64,000 nucleotides of DNA from Apostichopus japonicus (GCF_037975245.1 NC_092577.1:671001-735000); one strand, 5' to 3'. Positions 37,731 through 48,274 are shown, counted from the first letter of the stretch. Notes: generated from the letters alone by a model not told the origin. Made by a program: numbers and translations.

Positions 37731-39356
37731 CCTTGACTGAGCGCTGACAGATCATTTAAACTGCCTCCCTCTTCCTGACTTCACTTTTAAATATAGAACT
37801 GTCGACCGTCTGATGAGAGATTTTACCATACCTGAAATATATTATACTCAACAGATTAATTTCAATTTATTGTAAAGGAACATTGTAGCTAAGCGCTTAT
37901 AGCCCTGTCCCAATTGGTCGTCAATGGGTCCCGTTCCGGCCGATAATAACAATTACGTGCTCACATTAAGATAAATGTGAAATGCTTATTGGGTATCATC
38001 ATGTTGTGTGGGCCATGGGAGGGGGGATCTTGACAGAGCATCTGTTGACTTACTAGTGAAGTCTTGCTTTCGGTTTATCGCTAAATCATGACGTTTGTCG
38101 AGAATATTTTCCATTATCCGTGAAAATGTAAAACATTTATGAGTGGTGGGGGAGGGTGGGGGACGGGGTGATTTAGCAATCTCTCAATCTCCACGTTTCG
38201 TCTTATTATTTCGATTTTTTAGTTTGACTAGAATAAGGCAGTACTTATTTTCCAAGATTTTATTTCCTCTCCAATCAGAGTTCAGCATGATCATCAGTTT
38301 GGAACAGTTAATTGTTTCCGTCTTTATTTATATTATAGTCTATATTTAAAATTCAAGTTTCACTTAGCGCTTTAATTTTCGAGCCGAACTTTCCCAACAC
38401 GATTCCAAGTGTGACGTCGGGGAAACCCCGCGTTTGTCATACCATACGTGGTTATTTGTATAAAAACTCCCGTCAAACTTCTGAAGAGTAGGAGGAGAGT
38501 AGGAGGGTGTAGAAGAGGGGTTGGAAGAGGAGAGCAGGAGCGAGAGAAGGGGTGGAGGAGGGGACAGAGGGAGCAGAATTGTTAGGGTATTTCCTAAAAG
38601 TACTGTAGTTGCAGAGAACGAAAAAGATCTGGTAATTAATTTTTGTCAACTATTAGGCTACTGACACGCTCTTCGTGTTCTATCTTTACGCGTTATTGAA
38701 CTTTTTTCACATATTCTTCAAGAGCGGATGTCCTTCACAGGTTTCGTGGCACCAATAGTTATAGCAATTAAGTGGTTATGTTTGCCAGACAATGTGCTTA
38801 GTTTATCATATTATGTTCAAAACAATTTCTGAACTAGCGAGGACCTGTTTCCGTTAATTGCTGATGAACTAAAAGGTCAATGTTCTAGATAACTGAAAAT
38901 TCAAGTCAATCTCCATCGCTCTTGGATCACTTGTGGTGGGTCCTTTGTATTTAGATATAACTAAAGATTTTAGGAAAATATTTTACAAGGATTCTTTCGT
39001 ATAGAAAATAGAAAAACATGAATATACAGTCAAATGAATTTAATGCAAACTTGTCATGTAAGGTATTTCCGTGACATTTTCATAGGAACCAGGGAATAAA
39101 ATTGTGTCAATTCATTCTAGACGAATATCGTTGTTCGTCTGTTTCTCGACTGGTTATACTACAATTACTCGCTGAATGCACCTTTTTCGGGGTACCTAAA
39201 TGTAGCTCTTAGGAAACAGATGCAGTATCTTGTTATTTGTGTGGGACAGCGATTCCCTACTGCCCATTAATTGAGTTTCTATCATATTTTGGCGATACTG
39301 AATAAGGATAAGTAATAAAATGTTTGAAAACCCCCTTTGTCAACTTTTCTAATATG
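37731..39356. other. Spacer of unit E upstream of copy 5
   Basis: Shares the D-type block at 37810-38390, then a purine-rich GTAGGAGG-type run (38490-38575) and the common spacer up to the Penelope-like insertion. No gene is seen. Confidence 0.55.
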
Positions 39357-39372
39357 TGTGTAAAAGTAAGTT

Positions 39373-39413
39373 GGCCTGACGTTTCGATCCTAGCAGGATC
39401 TTCTTCAAAGGCT
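39373..39413 (-). ncRNA. Hammerhead-ribozyme-like motif of the Penelope element
   Basis: On the minus strand the order is GCCT (stem I), TTGAAGA (core; consensus CUGANGA), GATCC-TGCTA-GGATC (stem II and loop), GAAA, the minimal stem III ACGT, cleavage triplet GTC, and AGGC (closing stem I). Penelope-like elements are known to carry minimal hammerheads with palindromic stem III in their pseudo-LTRs. Here core position C3 is T, which probably reduces or abolishes cleavage. Confidence 0.68.
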
Positions 39414-39428
39414 AAATGACAAGTAACA

Positions 39429-39622
39429 GTAACAGAAGGGACAAAAACACGCACAGAATACAGACAGGTTAATGAGCATGGTGAACACAAAGAGACAGAT
39501 GTAAAGGGATTAGTTGACAAGGGATGGAGAGAAGAAAGAAACCAACAGGGGAAGAGGATAGTTAGGCGATAAACAGTGGAGGGACAATGAGAGGATTAAG
39601 GGAAGAGGGTAGGGAATAAACT
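39429..39622 (-). repeat. Pseudo-LTR, 3' copy
   Basis: Direct repeat of 40810-41006, differing by scattered substitutions and small indels. It lies downstream of the GIY-YIG stop codon on the minus strand. Confidence 0.8.
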
Positions 39623-39740
39623 GGGGAAGGACAAAGACAGAAAGGTGTGGAGAAAAAAAGGTGGAAGAGAGCTATGAGAAGAGGAGAGATGGGGGGGGGG
39701 GGTGGGACAAGGGGAGAAGCAGGGGGAAGCAGAAGAAAAG

Positions 39741-40679
39741 TTAATCATGTCCTTCTGGAATGTTGAGCCCATGAGGTTGAATGGTGCGAATGCGTTGCAT
39801 CCACAGCCTCTCTCTGCTGATTCGTACTAGGTCAGGATGGCTACCTAAGGATTCAATCCCCTGTAGGGACATGTCGTTAATGGTATGGTTGGGAAGTTTA
39901 AGGTTTTCTCCAACTGGGGTCTCAGTCTTCATGGTGTTGACTCTGGATCTGTGACCATAGAATCGCTACTTGAGGGTGGTTTTGGTTTCGCAAACATAAT
40001 GGATGCCGCAAACTCTACAAGATATCAGATATATATTACATTGGTGGTTGTGCAAGTTAGTCTTGTGTGTGAGCTGCATGCTGTGGCTGGTGATGGAATT
40101 GGATTCAACAATGTTGTGGCTGCAGATGATGCATCTCGAAGTACGATCACATTTGAAAGTACCATGCTGAATGGGTGTAGGATTAGAAGTTAGAGGTGGA
40201 ACAGCAGCACGCACAAGAAGGTCTCGTAAGTTACGGGGTCGTCTGTAGGCGAATATGGGGTTTTCAGGGACGGCTCGTTGGAGTCTATCTGAAGTGAGAA
40301 TGTTGTGGTTGTGCTGAAGAGGAGGAGGATTTGGGTGGAAAGTAACAACCAGGGGCAGCTTGTTGTCGCAATCTCGTCCCTTTTTGTTCTTCACTGCCAA
40401 AGTAGATGATCTGGAAAGGGAGCGGAGTCTCTGAATGGCTTCACGCACCCTTCTGGCACTATGGTCCCTGGCAGGAAGGTGATTTCCCAAAGCATCTGTA
40501 TGACGAGTCAAAGAGGAATTGTTAGAGTAAATGCTACGAAGACGAAGTGCTTGACTGTAGGCAGTTCCAGACTTGCAGTGACGGGGATTGCAGCTTGAAG
40601 AATTGAGATACTGGTGTGTGTCTGTAGGCTTGGTGTATAAGTCTGTAGAGAGAGAACCCTGTTCCTTGCGAACAGTCAC
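39741..40679 (-). pseudogene. Penelope-type RT C-terminus plus GIY-YIG endonuclease, interrupted
   Basis: The N-terminal part has the Penelope RT C-terminal signature LSTDLYTKPTDTHQYLNSSS. Next comes a linker with CDRTSRCIICSHNIVES, then the endonuclease region with NIYLISCRVCGIHYVCETKT and, after a TAG stop at about 39966, RFYGHRS and the C-terminal part to GLNIPEGHD. The glycine usual in YVGETK is a cysteine, and one in-frame stop separates the halves. Most of the RT is missing. It is a retroelement relic, not a host gene. Confidence 0.85.
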
Positions 40680-40809
40680 ATCGGGAAAGTGAATTTGATG
40701 GTGCTGTGGAAAGAATTGATGTGATTGATTTTTATTTTCATAATATGTGTTAGAAAAATTACGTTAAAATAAAACTGTTAGCAAACTGCTCATCCACTGG
40801 AGAGCCTGT

Positions 40810-41006
40810 GTAACAGAAGGGACAAAAACATGCACAGAATACAGACAGGTAAATGAGCATGGTGAACACAAAGAGATAGATGTAAGGGGATTAATAGACA
40901 AGGGATGGAGAGAAGAATGAAAGAAACCAACAGGGAAAGAGGAGAGGTAGAAGATAAACAGCAGAGGGACAAAGAGAGGATTAAGGGAAGGAGTAGGGAA
41001 TAAACT
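40810..41006 (-). repeat. Pseudo-LTR, 5' copy (partial)
   Basis: Matches 39429-39622 but lacks the hammerhead-containing part, which suggests truncation or a tandem-derived structure. Confidence 0.78.
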
Positions 41007-41050
41007 ACATGTTTTAGCAAAAGAGACGATGTACCATAACTCATTGCCAC

Positions 41051-42330
41051 ATGTCTCACATGTTCAGTGCTTATGGTAATGGAGTAACCATTGCCATTAT
41101 TCGACAACGCTGTCAGAGTCATATAACGACTGCCAAAAGGGACATTATTTCCATATTACACTATATAGTCAGATATATCACTCATCTTTATATTCAAATA
41201 GCAGCTTTTTGTGCTATCTGGTTTTGTGACTGTGATTTCCTGACACTTTACGTGATGACATGTCACGGAATGCAGGGATGCCAGAGTTAATGCTAGAGTT
41301 AATGCTAGTATTTGAGCTAGAAATAATGGTATTTATCCCGTTACACACCAGTAGCCACTGCAGGTGATATCCAAGAGCCCGTAGGGTTATTGCTGTAATT
41401 CGTTCCTCTATTACTAACATACTTCCTATCTCCTATCTGTGACATGAATTTGCTAATCGTCAGCACGACTTTGATCGCTTCCCCACTATTTCCTTTCTTT
41501 GTTATTGGATCAGCGTTCACACGAATGTGACACTGTTCATCTCGTCTTCACGAGACTGTTTAGGACTCTATTTCCTTTATTTCCTTTATACTCTGAAGTG
41601 AAACAGATGCTTTCGATTTGTTGGTGAATTTGATTTGTTAACTTGCTAGCGCCCAGCCGGCTAAAGTTTTGAATATTTCGCCATGCTAAGTTTGGTCTGA
41701 TTCACTGTAGGTAACCAGGGAGCTGCTTGAACGGATATATCAGTTTTGTTTCGGGTACACCCGACGCGTCCACCGGATATGCAAATATGTTTTGGGTACA
41801 CCCGTCCACACTGATTGTTCCCTCTCCAATGATGTCAACTACGTATTTTACATATTCACAACAATTCGTTATACTTCGATTGTGCTAGCTACCCTTGGGG
41901 GATGGCTAGGGACAGGAACGGTGGGGGGGGGGGGAGCGGGTGCAGAAAATGTATACACTTTTTAGTTAAATGATGAGTGCGTGTTCAGAATTATTGTGAT
42001 ATGAGATGTTGTTGCTTGTAGTCACAGGAGGGAGCGATGCCCTAAAGACTTGGTTCGATTGGCCTATAATGTATCAGTGCATGTAGGCAGATAGAAGATG
42101 ACATCGTGGAATGCGTATAACAAGCACGATAGTATATACCTAACGGAAAGATGCGAAACAAAATTAAAGCAGCCTACATCACTTGTACACGACCAGATGG
42201 ATGAATATATTTGACCTGATTCAGATTCAATCACTGGGACAAAGAATTTAGTTTTATCGATTCCTCTTTAATTTGATAACATCCTTACCTTCATTATAAC
42301 GTCCATGGTTTCGGATATGAAATACATAAA
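41051..42330. other. Intergenic right of the array
   Basis: Unique-looking sequence with no supported gene. A poly-G run lies near 41922. Short open frames show no domain or exon partners. Confidence 0.45.
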
Positions 42331-42540
42331 CCTACACTGTAGATAGGACTACTGCTTTTAGGTAGCGTTGATCAGTACAAGACTGTTGTAGTGGCCCCGT
42401 ACATGAAACAGTTGCTGTCGTCTGTACGTAAACCTATACACTGTAGATAGGCCTGTACTATACTGTATGGTAGCGTTGATCTGCACAACACTGCTGTCGT
42501 GGACCCGTACATAAAACAGATGCTGTAGTCTGTGTTTTAG
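42331..42540. repeat. Imperfect direct duplication of about 115 bp
   Basis: Two successive copies share the words CACTGTAGATAGG, GGTAGCGTTGATC and CCCGTACATGAAACAG (second copy CCCGTACATAAAACAG), then CTGT. Purpose unknown. Confidence 0.75.
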
Positions 42541-42859
42541 TGTTCTACTGGATGTGACTAGTGCTTCTGAGTTAGATTTATCCTCGTCTACCTTGGTCTG
42601 AGCAACTAAGTAAATACATCTTCTGGGCTCCCTGTCTATAAAGCATGGAGGTGCTTTAGAATACAAACAACTAAAGTGATTCAATGAGAATTTCTCTGAC
42701 AAATCCAATATGTATCTGATTACGATAGTTTACAAAGGACACATGCTTTGAATTACAGCAGAATATAATGGAGGTTAAAAAACGATATCACATTTTTAGA
42801 TTAAAATGGTATATTTGGTTATATTTTATATGTCAATTGTAATACATAGAACAGGATGC

Positions 42860-43360
42860 CTTTGTTCTACATATGGGGCGCCGTTTGTATCATTTTATGT
42901 TGGTATATTTGATGGTATGAAAATGTAACTTGGTGGTGTAAATTGACAACCTGATGGTTTGACTTTATTTTTGATGGTATATACAAACTAACTTGATGGT
43001 TTCTTCATCGATAACTTTTCATTCCAAAATGTAGTTCATGGACTGCAAAAGTAACATGACGATAGATTTTTCTTACTTCATCGCAGGGATATAAATCCAA
43101 TGGTATGCAAATTACTTAATTGGTGGTGAATACTTTGCTAATTTGGCAATATGAAAGATATTTGATAGTGTGTGTTACCAAGGTCGTTGTGGACTTGGAT
43201 ACAAATTGATCGTATGAAAAACTAAATTGCCTTGAAAAGAAACTTGATGGTCTTGAAAGAAGGTGCATTTTCCTAACGAAATCATATGAAATAGGTAGGC
43301 AAAACTAATATCATGATATCCCATGATAAGTCAGTCGTATGAAAATATACTGGTTGCTCG
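42860..43360. repeat. Degenerate TTGATGGTATG-type repeat field
   Basis: The words TTGATGGT, TTGGTGGT and GATGGTATG recur irregularly every 25-40 bp, interspersed with ATGAAAA. It looks like a decayed minisatellite. Confidence 0.5.
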
Positions 43361-43384
43361 CAGTTGCATTCGGTGAGAAATATA

Positions 43385-43444
<60 letters not shown>

Positions 43445-43480
43445 TATATATATTGGTATATTTATATATATATATATATA
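43385..43480. repeat. (TA)n microsatellite
   Basis: Long TA tract with short TTCATATA and TTGGTATATT interruptions. Confidence 0.95.
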
Positions 43481-43580
43481 TTGGTGCAGAATTGCTTGTT
43501 TCTATTTGTCATTCATCTTGGTATGAACTTGTGCACTCGTACGTTTACAAACATCTTCGTCGTGTCAAGTCATGCGGTGG

Positions 43581-44507
43581 TTGTTAAATTTATTTGATGG
43601 TAAGTTTTGTCGAACTATCGGATCGATTGATCGATTGGTGGATATGTCTGCACTGTGCATCTATTGCCTAATCCACAAGATAAGTTTACAAATTTGGCAG
43701 GTGGTTCAGTTTATTCTGAGCTAGATTTATATCAAATACCTGACCTATATATGTACTCATAAAGGATGATATTAATACAATTGACTTCCTTTTGATATTT
43801 CTATGCTCCAGTTATCTTCCATTTCAGTTATGGACCAATTGTTTTAGAGCATTTCACGCAGACTGGAGACAGTTCTTCACAGACAAAAAACACACAGATT
43901 ACGCTTGAAATCATCCAAAACGTAAAACTGTAAATTAATGGAAACGTTACTGTGAATGTCAAAACAATGAGTACAACATTCATTTTCCGGTTCGTTTCCA
44001 GAAAAGTTCTCTAATTGCGCTAGACGCGTTGGCGATTCTTCCGAAAAGACAACAAATGACATGATATAAGGAAGTGGTCGCGTGTCGGAATTGCGACGTC
44101 TGACATTCCCGTGGAATTGCTTTTGCAGAGCCTATACCTGGAAATCTTTCGGAAATATCAACATACGCGTATGTAAAAACCCCATTAAGACTAGCTAATT
44201 AGAGTGAGTTTTGTCTTGAAGTTATCAGAGTTACATACTTGGCTTGTTGCACTTTGATACCTGCATGTGGCCGCCTTAGCGAAGTTTGTTAAGCTGTCTA
44301 TGTTAATAGTTGAATAAATCCTGCAAGGTTCTATATCCTAAATGTACTCATTTGCAGCTCCGTTGTGGTATGGGTGTGCCTGGCGTTGCGTTCCCGTCTT
44401 CACCATACATAATCCCTTGAGATTCGAGACATGACGGAACAGTACTTAGGGCATGTTGTAGATTCAGCGAGACTTTATCCATCGATGGGTATGATCCAAT
44501 ACTATGC
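43581..44507. other. Intergenic, nothing recognised
   Basis: No supported gene or repeat. Confidence 0.4.
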
Positions 44508-44515
44508 AAGAGTTG

Positions 44516-44857
44516 CAGTGGCGGAGCGTCCATACAGTCAGGGGGGCGGATGCCCCCCCCCCCTGACGGACTCAAATGGACTGCTGGCGCCCTTTTCAGC
44601 TTTTTACCACTTTTTAGTTATTCGCGGTTATTGACTTTTTTATTGAGCTCCCATCTACCTATTGACATTTGTCACATTATCTGCAAATTAGCAAGGCCCG
44701 GAGAGGGTCATTTCCGGTGATCTAGGGGGGTATCTTTACTCAAAAAAATCCTGTACGCTCCGCGCCAACCTATGGTGGCGCTCCGATCAGATAGTGTCGA
44801 AAGCGCCCCTACAGACCATTCTCGCCTGCCTGACCAAAACCCCTAGCTCCGCCACTG
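44516..44857. mobile_element. 342-bp hAT-type MITE with perfect 8-bp target duplication
   Basis: Terminal inverted repeats are CAGTGGCGGAGC on the left and GCTCCGCCACTG on the right. AAGAGTTG flanks both sides (44508-44515 and 44858-44865). The interior contains GTACGCTCCGCGCCAACC and GGTGGCGCTCCG, shared in diverged form with the elements at 0.4-0.8 and 53.1 kb. It has no coding capacity. Confidence 0.92.
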
Positions 44858-45037
44858 AAGAGTTGTAACAATTTTATCTACTATTTTTACACCCTCTTAC
44901 TGAATTGTTATAACCTTCCAAACATTTGGGTTTGTCAGAGGAGTGTGAAAAATGCTTGTGTAGACGGAGAAGGCTAAAGTCAAAATTGTATTCAGTCGAT
45001 GTTTTTGCTCATTATAATGTCAACTTATACCAATTAA

Positions 45038-45390
45038 AGGTCTCCTGTATAGACCCCAACTATAGCACACTATCATGGAAAAGTGTCTTGAGATTACGTA
45101 ATCGACCTGCCTTGGTCGAAAAATGACCTCTTTTTACAAATTAGTCTGCAACGCCTGCCACATATTTTTTCTTGTAAGGGGGACTTCGTGTGAACGTTGT
45201 ATGATTAACTACACTGTAGACATGAACATATTTCCACACAGTGTTTACACCAAGTGCCTAATGGTGTTAAGAAGCTATGCAGGCTAATCTTAGAGCCTGG
45301 GATGGATTTACGACCGTGGCAGGTCGATTACGTAATCACAAAACTTTCCTAGCTATATGCGTGCTATAATTGTAGCCAATAAGTAGATCT
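45038..45390. mobile_element. 353-bp palindromic MITE flanked by TTAA
   Basis: TTAA flanks it at 45034-45037 and 45391-45394. The arms are long and imperfect: AGGTCTCC against AGATCTAC at the tips, and a strongly matching inner part, GATTACGTAATCGACCTGCC on the left with its reverse complement near 45321-45341. The sequence differs from the MITE at 31.7 kb, so it is a second TTAA family. Confidence 0.78.
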
Positions 45391-45939
45391 TTAAGCTACC
45401 ATGCGATGCAGCAGCATATATGGTACCGTATTTAATTTCTCATATTTTACCTAATGGTGATGAGAGTTTAGATCTTCGACTGGGCTAAGATGAACAAATG
45501 TACCAGTTTACTCTTTGAATGAATTGTCAGTATATTCAAGGGAGTTCTGGAGTGTACTGGGAAAGACCAAATCTTGCCAAAAGCTACAATTTTTATCACA
45601 AAAGGATGCCCTCAATTGGAGGACAACTTATAGGAATAGGAAGAATACGGTCACGTCATCCACGGCAAGTCTAGGACTAATTACAGGATGTCACTGTCGT
45701 TCATTATGCTCATAAATTATAAACATATTATATTTGAATACGTATATAAGGCTATTATGGATTTCCTGGGTGATATCTTATAAACACACTTATACCATTC
45801 TCAAGATATACATATATTTCCTGTTGCTATATGAGGGACTTTTTTGCATGTTGTGAATTATGAGGGCCACGTCATCGTCTTACTTTAGGTCGTGTTGAGA
45901 AAGATTAAATTATACCGTTATGTATGCTGTTGCTGTCTT

Positions 45940-45947
45940 TATAAATA
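45940..45947 (+). promoter_or_regulatory. TATA box of the plus-strand divergent EF-hand gene
   Basis: TATAAATA about 95 bp before the start codon at 46041, at the same distance as in the array genes. Transcription would begin near 45970. Confidence 0.6.
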
Positions 45948-46040
45948 CCTGGTCCATATTAAGTTCATTCATTCTAACTTCAATAAGCCTCTCAACTTCC
46001 AACTGTCCAGGAGAATATTCAAGAAGACTCAACATCGAAT

Positions 46041-47439
46041 ATGGGTAGATTAAGACTTGCGCTTCTTATCTTCGTGTCAATGGTGGTGATAACTTGCTTA
46101 GTACAGGCAAGACCTAGTAGAAGTAAACACCATTGCAACAGCAGACAGGGCAAATATACAGCAAATTGTATAAGAACTAACGCACGGAGGAATAAAAATC
46201 GCAGAAAGGGAAGGTAAGGGACATTTTCTTAATTTATCTATCCATCTGTCCATCCATCCATCCGTCCGTCCGTCCGTCCGTCCGTCCGTCCGTCCGTCCG
46301 TCCGTCCGTCCGTCCGTCCGTCCGTCCGTCCGTCCGTCCGTCCGTCCGTCCGTCCGTCCGTCCGTCCGTCCGTCCTTCCGTCCGTCCGTCCGTCCGTCCG
46401 TCTGTCTGTCGGTCGGTCTGTCTGTCTGTCTGTCTGTCTGCCTGTCTGTCTATCTATCTATATATCTATCTATCTGTCTATCTATCTATCTATTTTGTTT
46501 TTATATCCATCTATCCATCTATTCATCTATCAATGTGTTCGTACGGGCCTATGCACTTGTTGTGTTTCTACTGAGAAACGTAGTTCGTTATCTGCTTTCC
46601 ATAACAATATGTCCCTTATTTTCAGATCTATCGTGGAAGAATCCCTTGAGTCCAGCTTTGCAGATAACATTTTAGCCAAACTACACAACAACACCAATGG
46701 AGTTTTGAATGAGAAAGACGTACATGTGGCGCCTTACACCAGCGAAGAAATTCAAGACTTTTCCAAAATGTTGGCTGAATCTGATATTGATGGTAAGCAC
46801 AAGTTTACAAAACGTTCTATTCAATCTGTTCAATCTGTTCAATCTATTCAATCTGTTCAATCTATTCAATCTATTCAATCTGATATTGATGGTAAGTACA
46901 AGTTTACAAAACGTTCTATTCAATCTGTTCAATCTGTTCAATCTGTTCAATCTGTTCAATCTGTTCAATCTATTCAATCTATTCAATCTGTTCAATCTAT
47001 TCAATCTATTCAATCTGATATTGATGGTAAGTACAAGTCTATTCCATACAATCTCAAAAGATGGACTGAAATTAAAGGTTAGTACAAAGGATCACTTATA
47101 TAAATTACGTTTGTGTTATTCAATCATAGGGCTGAATATATCCGTAATAGGAGTACTTAAAATGAAGAAATGAATATGGTCTGTTTTTGTCATTGATTCC
47201 TCTTATCAGAGTAAATATCTGTCTCAACAAGAGATATCGATCCCATATATACCCCTCCCATTCTCCCTCACCCTCACCCCCACCCCACCCTCACCCTCAC
47301 CCTCACTCTCACTCTCACTCTCACCCTCACCCTCACCCTCACCCTCTCCCTCACCCTCACTCTCACCCTCACCCTCACCCTCACTCTCACCCTCCACACC
47401 CGGCCCACACCCTCACCCTCACCCTCACCCTCTCCCTCT

Positions 47440-47486
<47 letters not shown>

Positions 47487-47749
47487 TCCCTCCACATCCG
47501 GCCCACACTAACATTCACACATCATCACCCTTTCACTGAACCCCTACCAATACCCATTTACACGTTTCCTGGTGGTCCTCAAACCCTCCGCCATCGTCAC
47601 ATTCAACCCAATCCTTGCTCCTAAATCCATCCATAATCTGAAAAGGTTAATTTACTCCTGTATGAAATATGATCTTATTAATGTTATTGTTTCTTCACCC
47701 CTCTTCTTTTCATACAGGTGACAATTGGGGATATTTGAAAGGAACTTAA
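46041..47749 (+). CDS. Divergent secreted EF-hand-like precursor (plus strand)
   Basis: Exons 46041-46213, 46626-46792 and 47718-47749 predict 123 residues with the same intron phases (2 and 1) as the array genes. Residues 1-23 are a signal peptide (MGRLRLALLIFVSMVVITCL, then VQA). A very basic segment with two cysteines follows, ending NRRKGR at the exon junction, then SIVEES as in the family's SLFDHL or SVMEEQ. EF loop 1 is degenerate (HNNTNGVLNEKD, 78-89). Loop 2 starts well (DIDGD) but runs into NWGYLKGT and stops, so the 12th-position glutamate is missing. It therefore probably binds calcium weakly or not at all. Two duplicated splice donors downstream of exon 2 could lengthen the protein in frame. 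Confidence 0.72.
46232..46512. repeat. (GTCC)n/(GTCT)n/(ATCT)n microsatellite in intron 1
   Basis: Long tetranucleotide tract grading from ATCC through GTCC to GTCT and ATCT, inside intron 1 of the plus-strand gene. Confidence 0.95.
46793..47036 (+). repeat. Duplicated exon end and splice donor with 9-bp coding-frame repeat
   Basis: The last bases of exon 2 plus its donor (TCTGATATTGATGGTAAG) recur twice downstream, giving donors at 46793, 46892 and 47027. Between them lie TTCAATCTG 9-bp repeats. The insertions are 99 and 135 bp, both multiples of three, and the frame stays open, encoding S-V-Q or S-I-Q tripeptides and two more SDIDGKY stretches. All three donors are phase 1, so any could join exon 3 in frame. 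Confidence 0.85.
47268..47500. repeat. (CCCTCA)n hexamer repeat in intron 2
   Basis: Hexamer CCCTCA with CTCTCA and CTCCCT variants. It resembles but is not the metazoan telomere repeat CCCTAA. Confidence 0.95.
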
Positions 47750-47899
47750 ATCCGGAAATGACGTCAACAGCTTGCAGTGTGACATGAGAAATACATTGAC
47801 CTCTAATACAGCAGAGCATCAAGCTGGTTAAGAAACGCACACACAGAGGTATGGGAGCCATTAATACCAGATCAGTACTAATAACCATGAACCGATTGA

Positions 47900-48090
47900 A
47901 GTCGCTATGTGTTCATTTAAATCGACCTGTGCCAGTTTAAATTGACATATACCGATTTATTTCAAATTGGGCATTTTCTAAGTTGCTTATATCGATTTAA
48001 ATGGACATCAATCGATTTAAATCGGTATATGTCCATTTTAATCGGTATATGTCAAACTAAACCGGTAGATGTCTATTGAAATTGACATGT
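47900..48090. repeat. Degenerate ATCGATTTAAATCGGTATATG repeat field
   Basis: The words ATCGATTTAAAT, CGGTATATGTC and GACATATACCGATTT occur in both orientations. Related words (TGTCGATTTCAGGAC) occur near 62500-62600. Confidence 0.5.
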
Positions 48091-48274
48091 AAATTGTTAT
48101 GTATTGATACTCTCAAACGGCCCGCCATAGCATAGTTTTCAAGGAACTTTGCAGACGCTCTCTGGATGGATGTGCCTTATCCCCAACAGCCTTGTGGACC
48201 AAAACGAATACAGAGCTGCATTCTGCCGACTGCCGACTGCCTCCCACCTCCTACATTGGCGTTGATCAAATACA

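Larger units (their letters stand above)
39357..41007 (-). mobile_element. Penelope-like retroelement, 5'-truncated, with pseudo-LTRs
   Basis: Inserted in the end of unit E: the array word AATATG stops at 39356 and ATGTTTTAGCAAAAGAG resumes at 41008. It contains the C-terminal part of a Penelope-type ORF on the minus strand. Two direct repeats of about 195 bp (39429-39622 and 40810-41006, both starting GTAACAGAAGGGACAAAAAC and ending GGGAATAAACT) lie at either end. Direct repeats on both sides of a truncated body are typical of Penelope pseudo-LTRs. Confidence 0.85.
5770..41050 (-). repeat. Five-unit tandem gene array (units A-E)
   Basis: The shared word ACAATGATGTAC, part of a LINE fragment, recurs at 6061, 12699, 19291, 25876 and 33378, giving steps of 6638, 6592, 6585 and 7502 bp. 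The last step falls to about 6256 bp when two insertions in unit D (557 and 678 bp plus target duplications) are removed. Each unit carries, on the minus strand, one secreted EF-hand gene with promoter repeats, and around it a LINE fragment, a minisatellite of about 11-13 bp and spacer. The array ends after the Penelope-like insertion, where GTTTTAGCAAAAGAGAC resumes at 41010-41026 and homology stops near 41050. Units A-C share a spacer block that D and E lack, so A-C form one subgroup. Confidence 0.92.

Noticed and set aside
43590-43606. TTTGATGGTAAGT resembling the exon 2 donor of the family
   Set aside because: It belongs to the TTGATGGT repeat field; the sequence before it does not encode an EF-hand exon.
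46681-47013. Minus-strand NRLNRL repeat frame and plus-strand FNLFNL frame
   Set aside because: They are the other frames of the 9-bp repeat. Only the plus-strand S-V-Q/S-I-Q frame is continuous with exon 2 of the gene.
47268-47500. Possible interstitial telomere repeat
   Set aside because: The unit is CCCTCA, not CCCTAA, and it grades into CTCTCA and CTCCCT.
47187-47624. Proline/histidine-rich and glycine/glutamate-rich frames
   Set aside because: Translations of the CCCTCA hexamer tract inside intron 2 of the plus-strand gene.
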